Shown here: positions 44,704 through 54,781 of the stretch, piece by piece
Numbering within the stretch: the stretch's first letter is position 1
Layout: each line of letters starts with the position of its first letter
NCBI RefSeq assembly: GCF_024347335.1
Contig: NZ_AP025463.1
Span: forward strand, 1,922,001-1,986,000
Length of the DNA stretch: 64,000 bases
Reading direction: 5' to 3'
Source: Vibrio celticus
GTDB lineage: Bacteria; Pseudomonadota; Gammaproteobacteria; Enterobacterales; Vibrionaceae
The notes under the pieces: model-generated
Told to the model about the DNA's origin: nothing
Databases searched by the model: none
The model's input: only the letters and a program-made list of their open reading frames with translations
Program-made: the position numbers and the translations under genes

Positions 44704-46392
44704 TTACTTCTTCTTAACAGCTTGCTTGATGGCCATTTCAGCCAGTTTTGGCGTCGCTGCTTTCAATGCACTGGGGGCAACCTTCTTACCCGCCTTGACC
44801 GCTTTATTCAGTTGGCCTTTAACCGACGTGCCTCTTTTCATGGCTTCTAAACGTTGGCGATTTCTCTGAACGTTATTTGCGTCAGCGATACGCTCGATCA
44901 ACGTCTGCCTTAAAGTATCTAAACCAAACTGTACCTTTTCTGGCGCAATCGCCAGCGGTAACGCGATATCGGTTTGCAGCAATATATGATTGTATTCGAG
45001 CGCTTGAGCAATGATCTTCGCTTTGGCCGATGTTGGGTTCTCTAAGTCATACGGTGGTTGCCAGTCGTCTACAGGCTTTAATCGGTCTACCTGATTAACA
45101 ACCGACACCACAATCGGTTTCTTACGTGAGATGTTCTTAGGATCGTCATAGAAAGCATCAAATCTATCTTTCAACTGCTTATCCAAATCACGTGCAGATT
45201 GATTGGCTTTAAGCACCCATAACACTACGTCGGCTTGGGTCATCTCTTTCAGCATTAAGGCTTCGGTTTTAGGATTGCCATCAAGCCCTTGGAGATCAAC
45301 AACGCGAACATCATTATCGTCGACAAACGCGTTGTAAACCGTTGAAGTGTCCGTTGATGGCAGCACATCCACTTCTGCAACCAACTCTTGTTTGAGTGCA
45401 TTAATAAGTGAAGATTTACCAGAACTGGTTTGCCCCACCAGCACGATTCGCACGGGCTCTAACTCTGGAGCAAAGCGTTGTTCATCGAGTTCAGAAACAT
45501 CGGACGCTTTCAGTGCTTCATCTTCAATGCTGAAACGTCCGCTATAGAGGTCAATCGCCACCGCAGCGACTTCATCTAACAAGGCTTGTTTAGCGGCGTA
45601 TTGCATGTCATCAACCACCCCTCTTGTCATCGATGCCGTCGCTTGTTCTCGACCTAAATCAGAAATCACTTTTAGCGGGTTCAAATAGAGGTTTTTAAGG
45701 TGATTCCCCCAAATAGCGGCCTTAACGATCTTCTGCCCTAGCTCGCCATATTTATCATAGGCTTCGTAGCCCGCTTTGATGTAAGAAACCTTGAGATACT
45801 CAATGCCGGGTATATGCTCTCGCACTACCACTTTGTAGCGTCGGCTGACCTCTTCGAACAGCTTTAGTCCTTCAGGAATCGAGAAATCGAGCGATTTTTT
45901 ATCAAACTTTTTCGCAACGAATTCAAGTACCTCTAAACCGGTTTGGTCTAGGTTACCCCACTCTATGTCGACCATTAATTGTTGGCGTACATGATGTTTT
46001 GAATCATTCCAGATCGACAGTTCTTTTTGAGACCAATCAGCCGAAGCCTTAACCAATGCATCGTTGATGTCAGCTTTGTTATGTTGTGATTCAGATTCAG
46101 AAGCATCTTCGCTAAGGCCGTCGCTCTCTTTATTTGAGAAGGGCTCCGTACTTGAAGAGCGGCTTGAAGAATCGCGAGAAGAACGGCTAGAAATAAACAA
46201 AGGAATGGTGAATACCAAGGTACTCACGGCAATGGCAATCGACATTTCGAGTAGGTAACCGTATTTGATCGCCAAGAAGACACCAAAACCCATCATGATA
46301 ATGCTTGGGAAGATGGCCGAAATCAGGGCAATGCCCCAACGGCCGCTCGATAGCACCGCCAGTAATCGAAATAGGTTTCTAATTTTCTTCAT
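44704..46392 (-). CDS. Membrane-anchored GTPase
   Basis: The 562-residue protein has two N-terminal membrane helices (GIALISAIFPSIIMMGFGVFLAI and MSIAIAVSTLVFTIPLFIS), a Ser/Glu-rich linker, a helical region and a Ras-like GTPase domain with P-loop GQTSSGKS (residues 320-327), DLQGLDG (G3) and NQVD (G4). The lysine-rich C-terminus (KAVKAGKKVAPSALKAATPK...KKK) could contact membrane or nucleic acid. It overlaps the upstream GTPase gene by 14 bases, so the two products may work as a pair. Similar linked GTPases are found in many Proteobacteria; the function is unknown. Confidence 0.8.
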   Translation of the reverse strand: MKKIRNLFRLLAVLSSGRWGIALISAIFPSIIMMGFGVFLAIKYGYLLEMSIAIAVSTLVFTIPLFISSRSSRDSSSRSSSTEPFSNKESDGLSEDASESESQHNKADINDALVKASADWSQKELSIWNDSKHHVRQQLMVDIEWGNLDQTGLEVLEFVAKKFDKKSLDFSIPEGLKLFEEVSRRYKVVVREHIPGIEYLKVSYIKAGYEAYDKYGELGQKIVKAAIWGNHLKNLYLNPLKVISDLGREQATASMTRGVVDDMQYAAKQALLDEVAAVAIDLYSGRFSIEDEALKASDVSELDEQRFAPELEPVRIVLVGQTSSGKSSLINALKQELVAEVDVLPSTDTSTVYNAFVDDNDVRVVDLQGLDGNPKTEALMLKEMTQADVVLWVLKANQSARDLDKQLKDRFDAFYDDPKNISRKKPIVVSVVNQVDRLKPVDDWQPPYDLENPTSAKAKIIAQALEYNHILLQTDIALPLAIAPEKVQFGLDTLRQTLIERIADANNVQRNRQRLEAMKRGTSVKGQLNKAVKAGKKVAPSALKAATPKLAEMAIKQAVKKK

Positions 46393-47491
46393 AGCCCGAC
46401 GCCGCCTTTCCTTTTTTCAGGGATTCTTTGTAGATCTTCTGCATCTCTTGTTCAGACACTTCTTCGCCTTTGTTCTTATGATAGAAGTAAAAACAAGCCG
46501 CGCGACCTAAACCATAAGAGGTGCCGAAACTCATTGCCGCTGCAGCCATCGCCCCTACCGTTTGACCATAAACTGGAATCAGCTTTATCAACTGTCGAGT
46601 GCCCAGTTTCATTCCGTATTGCAAAGCAAAGCTGCTTCCCAGAGTGCCTATCAGCTCACTGAAGACTCTCTTGTTCCACTCGACCCCATATTGATTCGCT
46701 AAACTATGTAGCATTTTCGCTTGAATCGCAGGTACCGACACCAAACCAACACCCGGAATCAGGTCGCTCGCTGCCGCACTTCCCGCATACCAAAGCACTT
46801 CGTTTTCTACTTGATCAAAGTTGGCTTCTTCCTGTGTGGAGTGCTCTTTGTCTTGCACCATCATTCCGATCACCGGAAGAATACTGGTCAGCTTTTCTAA
46901 CAAGATGTTATAGTTGTAAATTGAACCACTGTTATTGCTCGAGTCATCCGTTTCGAAATCCACCGCGACGGATTCAAACTCTTTACCCCAAGCCTTCTCT
47001 ACTTGGTTGGTGTTGAACTGAACCTGCCTTGCTCGATCTATTTCACTGGAAGACAACACTGCAGTATGAACAAGCAGCAAGTGTTTAATTTTCTTCTGTT
47101 TCTTAATCTGCTTTAGAGCCGCAAGCACTGAGGATTGTTCAGGTTCGTCGGCTTTCATTACAACGACTAACGCATTACCTGCCTGACCAATCTCTTCCAG
47201 ATCCTCTTTCGCATCGTAATTCGCTTCGCTTAGTCCTCTGGTATCGAGAAAGCGCATCACGGGTTTGTCTTGTGGGAATTCATAAGACATCGCCGTCATG
47301 GTACAAGGCGCAAAACCATTACCCACTTCTACAGACGAGTCACCAGTCACCGCCTGAATAAACGATGACTTGCCCGCCCCCGTTTTTCCCAAGAGCCACA
47401 ATGTCGGCAGATGCTGACGCTGGTATTCATGGGCCTGAGTAAGATCTGGGTTCTTGCTCGGATTAATGAAGTCTTTTATTTGATCAAACAT
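46379..47491 (-). CDS. GTPase with C-terminal membrane domain (DUF697-like)
   Basis: The 370-residue protein has a G domain starting with LLGKTGAGKSSFIQAVTG (P-loop near residue 35), switch region with Thr and G3 motif DTRGL, and a C-terminal part with hydrophobic glycine-rich helices (LIPGVGLVSVPAIQAKML, TVGAMAAAAMSFGTSYGLGRAAC) as in DUF697 proteins. ATG 47491 (MFDQIKDF) is the best start. It is the first gene of the two-gene GTPase operon. Confidence 0.82.
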   Translation of the reverse strand: MFDQIKDFINPSKNPDLTQAHEYQRQHLPTLWLLGKTGAGKSSFIQAVTGDSSVEVGNGFAPCTMTAMSYEFPQDKPVMRFLDTRGLSEANYDAKEDLEEIGQAGNALVVVMKADEPEQSSVLAALKQIKKQKKIKHLLLVHTAVLSSSEIDRARQVQFNTNQVEKAWGKEFESVAVDFETDDSSNNSGSIYNYNILLEKLTSILPVIGMMVQDKEHSTQEEANFDQVENEVLWYAGSAAASDLIPGVGLVSVPAIQAKMLHSLANQYGVEWNKRVFSELIGTLGSSFALQYGMKLGTRQLIKLIPVYGQTVGAMAAAAMSFGTSYGLGRAACFYFYHKNKGEEVSEQEMQKIYKESLKKGKAASGYEEN

Positions 47492-47730
47492 GTTCAGAGT
47501 AACGCTCACTTGATGTTGAGATTCGAGTTGATGACAAAGCAATACTGACTTATATAATCACAAATCATATTAAACTACTGTTTGTTCAGTCGCACAGGTT
47601 TACAATACCTAAACGCTTGTTTTTATTTGCGCGCTCATTTTTATAGACGCTTTTTTATACGTGCGGGTATCATCGTATTGATTCACACATCGAACAAACA
47701 TCAACAAACACAGAGAAGTAAAAGGTAAGT

Positions 47731-48228
47731 ATGGAACAAATTTATTTAGCTGGCGGTTGCTTATGGGGCGTACAGGAATTTATTAAGTACGTTCCTGGTG
47801 TTATCAGCACAGAAGCAGGCCGTGCCAATGGAAGCGCCCAGCTAACAGAAAACGGGTCGACGCAAAACGATTACGATGGCTACGCAGAGTGCGTACAAAT
47901 AGAGTTTGATCCAAGCATCACGTCAGTCACGATTTTGATGGAACACTTGTTTGAGATTATCGACCCTTACAGCGTGAATAAACAAGGTGTCGATGTCGGA
48001 GAGAAATACCGCACAGGCGTTTACAGCACCAACGCAGCACACTTAACAGAAGCTAAGCACTATATTTCTTCAAGAGATGATGCCGACCGTATCGCTGTTG
48101 AGGTGTTGCCGTTAACTCACTATGTCGCGAGCGACGACATCCACCAGCATCACTTAAGTCACTTCCCTGAAGATCACCACTTATGCCATATCCCTTGGGA
48201 TCTGCTGCATAAGTATAAATCACAGTAG
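47731..48228 (+). CDS. msrA: Peptide-methionine (S)-S-oxide reductase MsrA
   Basis: This 165-residue enzyme has the MsrA motif GGCLWG with the catalytic Cys10 (family form GCFW), then Y-x-x-CVQIEFDPS and a GEKYRTGVYS segment. It reduces methionine-S-sulfoxide in proteins after oxidative stress. It is somewhat shorter than common MsrA and has a His-rich C-terminus (HQHHLSHFPEDHHLCHIPWD) in which Cys may act as the resolving residue. It is followed by a 22-bp tandem repeat and a terminator. Confidence 0.85.
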   Translation: MEQIYLAGGCLWGVQEFIKYVPGVISTEAGRANGSAQLTENGSTQNDYDGYAECVQIEFDPSITSVTILMEHLFEIIDPYSVNKQGVDVGEKYRTGVYSTNAAHLTEAKHYISSRDDADRIAVEVLPLTHYVASDDIHQHHLSHFPEDHHLCHIPWDLLHKYKSQ

Positions 48229-48292
48229 TCTCGACGTAAGATTAAAATAGTCACGACGTAAGATTGAGATGATCACGACCTAAGATCGAGAA
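48227..48292 (+). repeat. Three tandem 22-bp repeats
   Basis: Units at 48227-48248, 48249-48270 and 48271-48292 share the pattern TC.CGAC.TAAGAT.. with a few changes. They lie between the msrA stop and its terminator, in the 3' UTR. Confidence 0.7.
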
Positions 48293-48325
48293 AGCCTCAA
48301 CAGACATTATCTGTTGAGGCTTTTT
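48291..48325 (+). terminator. Terminator after msrA
   Basis: AAAGCCTCAACAGA...TCTGTTGAGGCTTTTT hairpin and T-run. Confidence 0.85.
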
Positions 48326-48392
48326 AAGTGTTATGGTCAGGACAGCTATCGTGAATTAATTTGATAGCTCAAGCCATTAAACCATTGACCTT

Positions 48393-49784
48393 TCATAGAC
48401 TGAACCTTAAGCATTAAGACCAGCATAAATCCCGTCTAACGTGATGTTTTTCTTTGACTTCCTCTGGGCGGACTTTTGTGCGTTCTTAAATATATAGCTA
48501 GAGGCCCATTCCAGTTTATTACCTATTTCTGACCATGCCTTGTGGCTGATACATTCAAATATGGGCAACAGCCACACATCCACATTTTTTGCCGCCTTAA
48601 ACAGCGAGACCGATGGCATTATCTGAAGCGCAGTACTGCGCCTGATGATCAGCGAGAGTAAACTGGCCCAGATAAGCCCATCAACGATGGCCTTTTGTGC
48701 GGTGACAAATCGTTGCCAGTTTGTGTGAGATTTTAATTCTTTAAAAAGCAACTCCACCTGCCATCGACAGCGGTAGATCGCCATTATGTCATCAGCAGTA
48801 TAGGTACCTGAAGGCAAGTTAGTTAACCAAATACAGAATCGCTTTTCTTCTGCAAACCAACGTCTTACCACTCTAAATTCTTGCTTACCACTACGAACTT
48901 TAAGGTCGAGTACCTGTGAGCGATTAGTACCTCGAGTGATGTCTTTGAGCTTCTTTCCTTCTAGTTTAGATAAATGCCGGCCCTGACCGTTTCTCGCTTC
49001 TATAACATGAGGATTCAGGGACTTTGCTCCTCGAAAAATATAGAAACCACCATACAGTTCAAGCTCAGTAAAGAATTGGAAGTCAGGGTACCCTGCGTCA
49101 GCCAACAACAATTTGTTACTCATTGTTTTGGGGGCGGGCAAAAAGTCTCTTTCTGATGCTGTATCAGCGCTGATGCTCATTGCGACTGGAGAAAAGCTTT
49201 TTTAAAGACATTGTCATATGGCATTCAACTGCGGCTGGATTGCGTTTAAATCGGCTCGGGTAAACGTTCGAAAGGTCACGATGAATGTGGAAAGAGCTAC
49301 CATCTTGAAGCAGCACATCATCAAAGGTGGCGAGTTTATCTGGTAGGTTGGCACTCTGCTGGCGAGCAAACTGAGCTATCGCTCGCATGGCCAATTGGCG
49401 CATGAATATCGGAAATTCTTCTTTCTTAACTGGTTATGGTAGGGCTTATAAGCCACAGTATCTTTAGCGCTTAAGCACATCCCATTGAATTGCCTTAGTA
49501 AATCGGCAATAGATGAGCAGTTTCCTTTGCTCAAAGCGGCCACTAGGCTTACTACTAGCTGGTCGGGTAAGATAGCCCGACATCGCTTCATAAGTCCTGT
49601 ACTTTTCGCCATTTTTTGAAGGCTATCAGCATTAAAGAATTGCTTAAACTGCTTTTGTAGGGAGATAATCGTCATCGGCTTCACGGTTGATATGGGTGGT
49701 TTGTTTGGCGACGATTATCTGATCATAAATGAAGCCTTTTTTCTATCTAAATAAATAGCTTAGAGCTTAAGATCCTGTCTATGA
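48393..49784 (-). mobile_element. IS4-family element, complete but with broken transposase (right copy)
   Basis: The 1392-bp element has 19-bp imperfect terminal repeats (TCATAGACTGAACCTTAAG and, at the other end, CTTAAGATCCTGTCTATGA) and an 8-bp target duplication TTGACCTT (48385-48392 and 49785-49792). The transposase lies in three frames on the minus strand: 49376-49684, 49164-49403 and 48407-49180. The C-terminal part carries the YREK motif of IS4. Breaks are near 49430 and at an A6G run near 49197, where the other copy has A5. The sequence is near-identical to 1-950. Confidence 0.93.
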
Positions 49785-49817
49785 TTGACCTTTAGCCATT
49801 AGCCATTAACTAATAAC

Positions 49818-51434
49818 TTACTTAGTCGTATTCTCAAGCACGTAGTCTGGACCCGCTGTTTCAGCCGTCACAACCGCAAGTTTAGACACGTCTGCACCTT
49901 CACCTTGATAAGCGTTAATGCCGTTTTCTACAACAACTTTTGGTAGCTCTACCGAGTAGCCTTCGATCAGTTCAGAATCCGTTACTTGACCTACGTAAGT
50001 TTCGTCTGTGTAGGTTGCGCCAACTAACGGGAAGTCTTGCGTTGCACGTACACTTATAAACTCAGGTGACTGCGAGTTATCAACCACGTTGTGTTTGAAC
50101 GCCACATCAACACCCGCATAAATGCCTTCCACTTCTGCGTTGTCAAACAAACTTACACGGTGGCTTTGGTTGCCGTAAACAATGCCCCACTCAGTATCGA
50201 CTAAAGAGTTGTTCTCGATGGTGATGTTTTTCGGCGTCCACTGCTTGTTCAGCTCTTTGCCTTTCACGGATTGATCTAGCTGCTCACCATTCGCTACGTC
50301 GATGATGCCGGTATTAATCACAATGCCGCCACGTAGGTCAGCGTTGCCTTCAATCAAGCCATCGCGGCCTCGAGTGTTTGCAATGTAGTTGTTACGAATC
50401 ACATGATCTTCATCGTAGATACGGACGCCGCCCGTTAGGCGCTTTCCATTACCTAGAATCATGTTGTTCTCAACCGTGTTGCCTTTTCCGTGACGCAGTG
50501 AAATAAGCGCTGTGCTTTGGAAAATCGTATTGCCTGAGATCGTGTTGTCGCCCGACTTAATCGAGATAAGCTCACGCTCACCATCCATATCGATCATTAG
50601 GTTGTTCACGAACTTAGAACTTGAATCCCACTGTGAAGATTTAGAATCACCGATACGGATCGCTTCCCAACTGTTGCCGTTGTAACGAATCGCTTCTTTG
50701 ATGTCGAATTCGTTGAACTGGTTAGGCTTTTGATCCATGAAGATGTTATTTGCGATCAGGTGGTTATCAGCCGTGTCATCTTTTTGCACACCAATCAAAG
50801 TGCCGCGTTTTTGCTTACCTTCGAAACGGTTGTTGATGACTTTGCCATCTTTACCCCATAGAGAAACCCATAGGTACTTTGGATACTCAGAACGACGCTC
50901 GTCTGGCTCGTAAGTGTAATCATGGTTGAAGTAGTAGAATGTTGAGTTTTGCAGCGTGTTGCCATTACCCATCATACGTACTGCGCCAAAGCGTTCGTTA
51001 GGACCGCCCTCAGTAAATACCAAGCCATCAAGCGTGATGTCATCACCTTTCAGTTCAAACTGAATCAAACCAGTGATCCACGCAGATCCTGCTTGCTCGG
51101 CCTTGATAGTGATGTCATTCGCCGTAATAGTCACTTGACCTAAGTTCGCGTATTTACCGGCAGGGATCACCACTTCGTCGCCATCTTTTAGGTTTTCAAA
51201 TTGTGCTTTAAGCGCAGCCACTTGTTCTTCTGAAGCAACGGCTAAAGTGTCGCCATCTACCTCAGTTAAGCGGTCACTGCTCAATAGGTAACTACGGTCG
51301 ATTTCGCTAATAGCTGGCGCAGCTTGTTCAGCGACACTGACTACGGGCGCTGTTTTTTCTTGTGTTGTACAGCCAGTTGCAAAAGCGAGCGTGAACGCGC
51401 TAATAATGCTTACCGATAATAGTTTTTTGTTCAT
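49818..51434 (-). CDS. Polysaccharide lyase family 6 lipoprotein (alginate lyase)
   Basis: This 538-residue protein has a lipoprotein signal (LAFATGC lipobox) and a right-handed beta-helix with N-N-x-I/F repeats (NNRFEG, ANNIFM, GNTIFQ, ENNMIL, RNNYIA). The catalytic region shows LISIKSGDNTISGNT and ALISLRHGKGN, with Lys and Arg that match the PL6 catalytic pair as known from chondroitinase B. PL6 enzymes cut alginate by beta-elimination. It follows the symporter gene in the same leftward operon (85-bp gap) and is probably outer-membrane or periplasm bound. Endo or exo mode and M/G preference cannot be told. Confidence 0.9.
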   Translation of the reverse strand: MNKKLLSVSIISAFTLAFATGCTTQEKTAPVVSVAEQAAPAISEIDRSYLLSSDRLTEVDGDTLAVASEEQVAALKAQFENLKDGDEVVIPAGKYANLGQVTITANDITIKAEQAGSAWITGLIQFELKGDDITLDGLVFTEGGPNERFGAVRMMGNGNTLQNSTFYYFNHDYTYEPDERRSEYPKYLWVSLWGKDGKVINNRFEGKQKRGTLIGVQKDDTADNHLIANNIFMDQKPNQFNEFDIKEAIRYNGNSWEAIRIGDSKSSQWDSSSKFVNNLMIDMDGERELISIKSGDNTISGNTIFQSTALISLRHGKGNTVENNMILGNGKRLTGGVRIYDEDHVIRNNYIANTRGRDGLIEGNADLRGGIVINTGIIDVANGEQLDQSVKGKELNKQWTPKNITIENNSLVDTEWGIVYGNQSHRVSLFDNAEVEGIYAGVDVAFKHNVVDNSQSPEFISVRATQDFPLVGATYTDETYVGQVTDSELIEGYSVELPKVVVENGINAYQGEGADVSKLAVVTAETAGPDYVLENTTK

Positions 51435-51519
51435 CGTACATCTCACGTTAAATATTGGATTATAAAAATGACGACCACCCGTTCAGGTGGCCGTGATGTT
51501 ATTTAGGATGCGAATTAGA

Positions 51520-53292
51520 TTAGCCTTCGGCTGGAGTCACTTCGTCTTGTTGCTCGACTTTGTCATCGACTGCTTTAACAAGTAACAGACCAACAGAGAA
51601 CACAATCAAGCCACACAGAACGAACACCATGCGTCCCCACATTGGGTTTGGCAGTACGAACATAGTCATTACGCCCACACCCGCTACCGCGATAAGTGAA
51701 CCCAACATACGACGTTGCTTGTTATCCAGTTTCTTCTGTTCATTACTTTCAGCAACTAGTGGTGTCGCTAGGTTGTTGAAGAACTTGTCTACGTCTTTCT
51801 CACGGTGCTCAGCAAGAGGCTTGTAGAACAGTGTTGAAAGTACGAAGAAACCAGCAGTAAATACGATGTGACCGATAAGGCCGATAGCCACTTTCAGGTC
51901 AGCCCACTCACGGCCTGTTAGTTCATTTAGACCGAACCAGTTTTGAATCATGTCCGCTGTGATAACGAAACCAACGAAGTAAGAAACTACACCACCTACA
52001 ACTAGCGTACCCCAACCTGCCCAATCCGGTGTTTTACGGATGAAGAAGCCACAGAATGCTGGAATTGTCATTGGGAAGCCGATCAATGCGCCCACGTACA
52101 TCATGGTGTCGAAAAGGCTCAGACCTTTAAGAGAGTTGATGAACAGAGCAACCAAGATGATAGCGATGCCGAAGAAAGTAGACGTTAGTTTAGAAACAAC
52201 CATTAGCTCTTTCTCTGTCGCTTTAGGGCGAAGAATCGGCTCGTAGAAGTTCTTAACGAAGATACCTGAGTTACGGTTTAGACCTGAGTCCATTGAAGAC
52301 ATTGTTGCTGCGAACATAGCGGCAATCAGAAGACCAACCATACCTGCAGGCATGTATTCTTGAACGAAGTAAAGGTAAGCGAAGTCAGCGGCTTTGCTGC
52401 CAGCTTCCGGGTAAGCAGCTGCTAAATCAACACCTTGACCAGCCATGAACCAAGAAGGCATGAACCAGATGATTGGACCAAGCGTCATTAGTACACAAGC
52501 AAGCAGTGCTGCTTTACGTGCGTTGTTTGAATCTTTCGCAGCAAGATAGCGGTAAGAGTTAAGCATGTTGTTGGTAATGCTGAACTGCTTTAAGAAGATG
52601 AACACAGCCCAGATGCTGAAGATGCTCATGTAGTTAAGGTTGTCACCCGTGATGAACGAATCCGTTGGGAAGTCGCTAACGATTTGCGTCACACCGCCAC
52701 CGTGGTAAATAGCAACGACCGCACATGTCACCGTTACCGCCATGATGATAACCATCTGCATAAAGTCAGATGCGATTACCGCCCATGAGCCACCCGTCAC
52801 TGACATCACCAGTACAACCAAACCCGTTAGGACAATCGTCGTTGTCATATCAAAGCCGAAGATACCTGATGCGATGATCGCAAGGCCGTTCAACCAGATA
52901 CCAGCAGAGATAACGCTGTTTGGCATGCCAGACCAAGTAAATACTTGCTCATTCACCTTACCAAAACGCATACGAATCGCTTCAATTACCGTCACAACGC
53001 GCAGTTGGCGGAACTTCGGAGCGAAGTAAAGGTAGTTCATTAGGTAACCGAATGCGTTCGCGATGAAGATAATCGCTACGGCAAAGCCATCGGTAAAGGC
53101 TTTACCTGCTGCACCAGTAAATGTCCAAGCACTGAACTGGGTCATAAATGCGGTTGCACCTACCATCCACCACAGCATGTTACCTCCCCCACGGAAGTAA
53201 TCACTTGTCGTACTTGTAAACGTTCGAAACATCCACCCTATCGCAATTAAGAATAGGAAGTAGATGCCAACTATCAGGGTATTGAGTTCCAT
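51520..53292 (-). CDS. SSS-family sodium/solute symporter, probable oligoalginate transporter
   Basis: This 590-residue inner-membrane protein has about 14 helices. Family features are DYFRGGGNMLWWMVGATAFMTQFSAWTFTGAAG, the sodium-site region of SSS carriers (AAMFAATMSSMDSGLNRNSGI) and a C-terminal charged loop. Relatives in Vibrio alginate clusters (Toa proteins) take up unsaturated alginate oligomers or monomers. Its operon with a PL6 lyase supports that substrate. Expression is probably controlled at the divergent promoter region 53293-53801. Confidence 0.9.
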   Translation of the reverse strand: MELNTLIVGIYFLFLIAIGWMFRTFTSTTSDYFRGGGNMLWWMVGATAFMTQFSAWTFTGAAGKAFTDGFAVAIIFIANAFGYLMNYLYFAPKFRQLRVVTVIEAIRMRFGKVNEQVFTWSGMPNSVISAGIWLNGLAIIASGIFGFDMTTTIVLTGLVVLVMSVTGGSWAVIASDFMQMVIIMAVTVTCAVVAIYHGGGVTQIVSDFPTDSFITGDNLNYMSIFSIWAVFIFLKQFSITNNMLNSYRYLAAKDSNNARKAALLACVLMTLGPIIWFMPSWFMAGQGVDLAAAYPEAGSKAADFAYLYFVQEYMPAGMVGLLIAAMFAATMSSMDSGLNRNSGIFVKNFYEPILRPKATEKELMVVSKLTSTFFGIAIILVALFINSLKGLSLFDTMMYVGALIGFPMTIPAFCGFFIRKTPDWAGWGTLVVGGVVSYFVGFVITADMIQNWFGLNELTGREWADLKVAIGLIGHIVFTAGFFVLSTLFYKPLAEHREKDVDKFFNNLATPLVAESNEQKKLDNKQRRMLGSLIAVAGVGVMTMFVLPNPMWGRMVFVLCGLIVFSVGLLLVKAVDDKVEQQDEVTPAEG

Positions 53293-53801
53293 CGTTAGAC
53301 CTTTTATTTATGTTTTTTTGTTGAGGTCACTATAGATAGATGGCAAGTATATTTGTACTACAATAATCCAAATGCGTGACAGTGATCTTACAGTCTGACA
53401 CTCAATTAATCATACAAGTGATCGAGTTCAAAGTTGCAGCACCTAGGAGCGCAATTCCTCAAGTCAGTGCAGTTATCCGCACTAAATTTCGACCAAAACC
53501 CCGAAAAACATGAACAAAGTCTCTAAAAATCGAAGATTCATCGTTAAAAACTATTATTCGTGACGATCAAAGCTTAAAGAAGATCAGCAAAAATATCGTT
53601 AGATATAATTTATAAAAATGAATCAAACTAACATATTTGTAGTGCAAATGAGATCGATAATTTGCTTTTAAAAGTTCCCTATATTAGGCAGCCAATAATG
53701 AAAACTTGAAAACCACTATTAGATACTGACAGGGATACACGGAAGTGAAATGCTTTTAACACACCCGTTACACTTTCCCCGTCCAATAAAAAGGTGTCAT
53801 T
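53293..53801. promoter_or_regulatory. Divergent control region with TTGTA/TACAA sites
   Basis: Two palindromic sites are visible: TTGTACTACAA at 53353-53363 and TTTGTAGTGCAAA at 53636-53648. Both resemble the TTGT...ACAA operators used by FadR-type regulators. The first is 60 bp before the symporter start. No gene is seen in this 509-bp stretch. Confidence 0.5.
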
Positions 53802-54413
53802 ATGAAGAAATACGTTCCAATCTTAATTGCTCTTAGTACGGTATCTTCTATGAGCTATGCAGCAACACCACGTGAAGATGCTGTTGACTACTTACAGATG
53901 CGTAAAGGCGTGGCTTACCAAGTAAACCATTCAAAACCCTTCACTGGTCAATTTGAAGAGAAGTTCGATAACGGCCAAGTCGCGACCCAAGCTCAGTTTG
54001 CCGATGGCTTAGAACTTGGGCTAGAAACTAACTGGTATCCGAATGGTCAAGTCGCCTCTAAAGTGAATTACGTAAAAGGTGAACTGCAAGGCAAAGCTGA
54101 AACCTGGTATCCAAACGGACAGAAAAAAGCAGAACTCAATTATAAAGACAATGAACTATCAGGCACCACCTCTCGCTGGTATCCCAACGGGGAACAAAGC
54201 CTGACAGCTGAATACAGCGACGGACAAAAAGATGGATTGGTAACGGACTACTACCCGAACGGTAACAAGGCCAGCCAAGCGAAGTTTGATGAAGGTGAAG
54301 TCGCGAACGGAAAACTTACTCGCTGGAATACTAACGGTGACAAGGTTGAAGAACTGACCTTTAAAGACCACAAAGTCACCTCTAAACAGGTGTGGATGCC
54401 TACAGAAAGCTAA
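53802..54413 (+). CDS. Exported MORN-like (YwqK-type) repeat protein
   Basis: This 203-residue protein has a signal peptide (MKKYVPILIALSTVSSMSYA) and five or more copies of a short repeat with the pattern (W/Y)YPNGQ-x3-(A/V)-x-Y-x-(D/K)G (e.g. TNWYPNGQVASKVNYVKG, ETWYPNGQKKAELNYKDN, SRWYPNGEQS, TDYYPNGNKASQAKF). Such repeats form beta-hairpin arrays as in MORN and YwqK proteins. Its role is unknown. It sits divergently to the symporter/PL6 operon and may share its control region. Confidence 0.82.
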   Translation: MKKYVPILIALSTVSSMSYAATPREDAVDYLQMRKGVAYQVNHSKPFTGQFEEKFDNGQVATQAQFADGLELGLETNWYPNGQVASKVNYVKGELQGKAETWYPNGQKKAELNYKDNELSGTTSRWYPNGEQSLTAEYSDGQKDGLVTDYYPNGNKASQAKFDEGEVANGKLTRWNTNGDKVEELTFKDHKVTSKQVWMPTES

Positions 54414-54664
54414 GCATCAAGAACGGCTCTCACAGAGCTCTTTGATATGGCTAAACGCCTGCTGTTAAAGTCAGCAGCTACGCATCTGAAACTAAGCAAC
54501 AAGAGAAGAGAAACGAACATTCATGTGACCAAGCGTGAATGTTCGTGGCTTTGATGCTGTAACAGACTCACTTGAGCGTGCTGTCATCAACCTAAAAGCC
54601 TATTCTTAAGCCGCGGTTTACACGCTTATTGAGCCTCAAACGACTCTCTACTCAAATTTCAAAT

Positions 54665-54701
54665 AAAAAAAACGCTCATGTTGCCTGTATCAACATGAGC
54701 G
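54665..54701 (-). terminator. Minus-strand terminator
   Basis: On the minus strand CGCTCATGTTG...CAACATGAGCG is followed by T8. On the plus strand the run of A comes before the hairpin, so it works only leftward. Confidence 0.8.
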
Positions 54702-54781
54702 CAAGGGCAGATCTTCGACTACCATCTCCTACCTTTCTAAACGAAAGCAGAAGTTATAATTAGAATAGTTGGGAGCAATAA

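Noticed and set aside
951..48392. Composite transposon formed by the two IS4 copies
   Set aside because: The 47-kb interior holds ordinary chromosomal genes, and the right copy has its own target duplication, so it inserted alone.
49164..49403. Programmed -1 frameshifting in the IS4 transposase at AAAAAAG
   Set aside because: The other copy has A5 and reads straight through at this point, and further breaks exist upstream. Decay is the simpler explanation.
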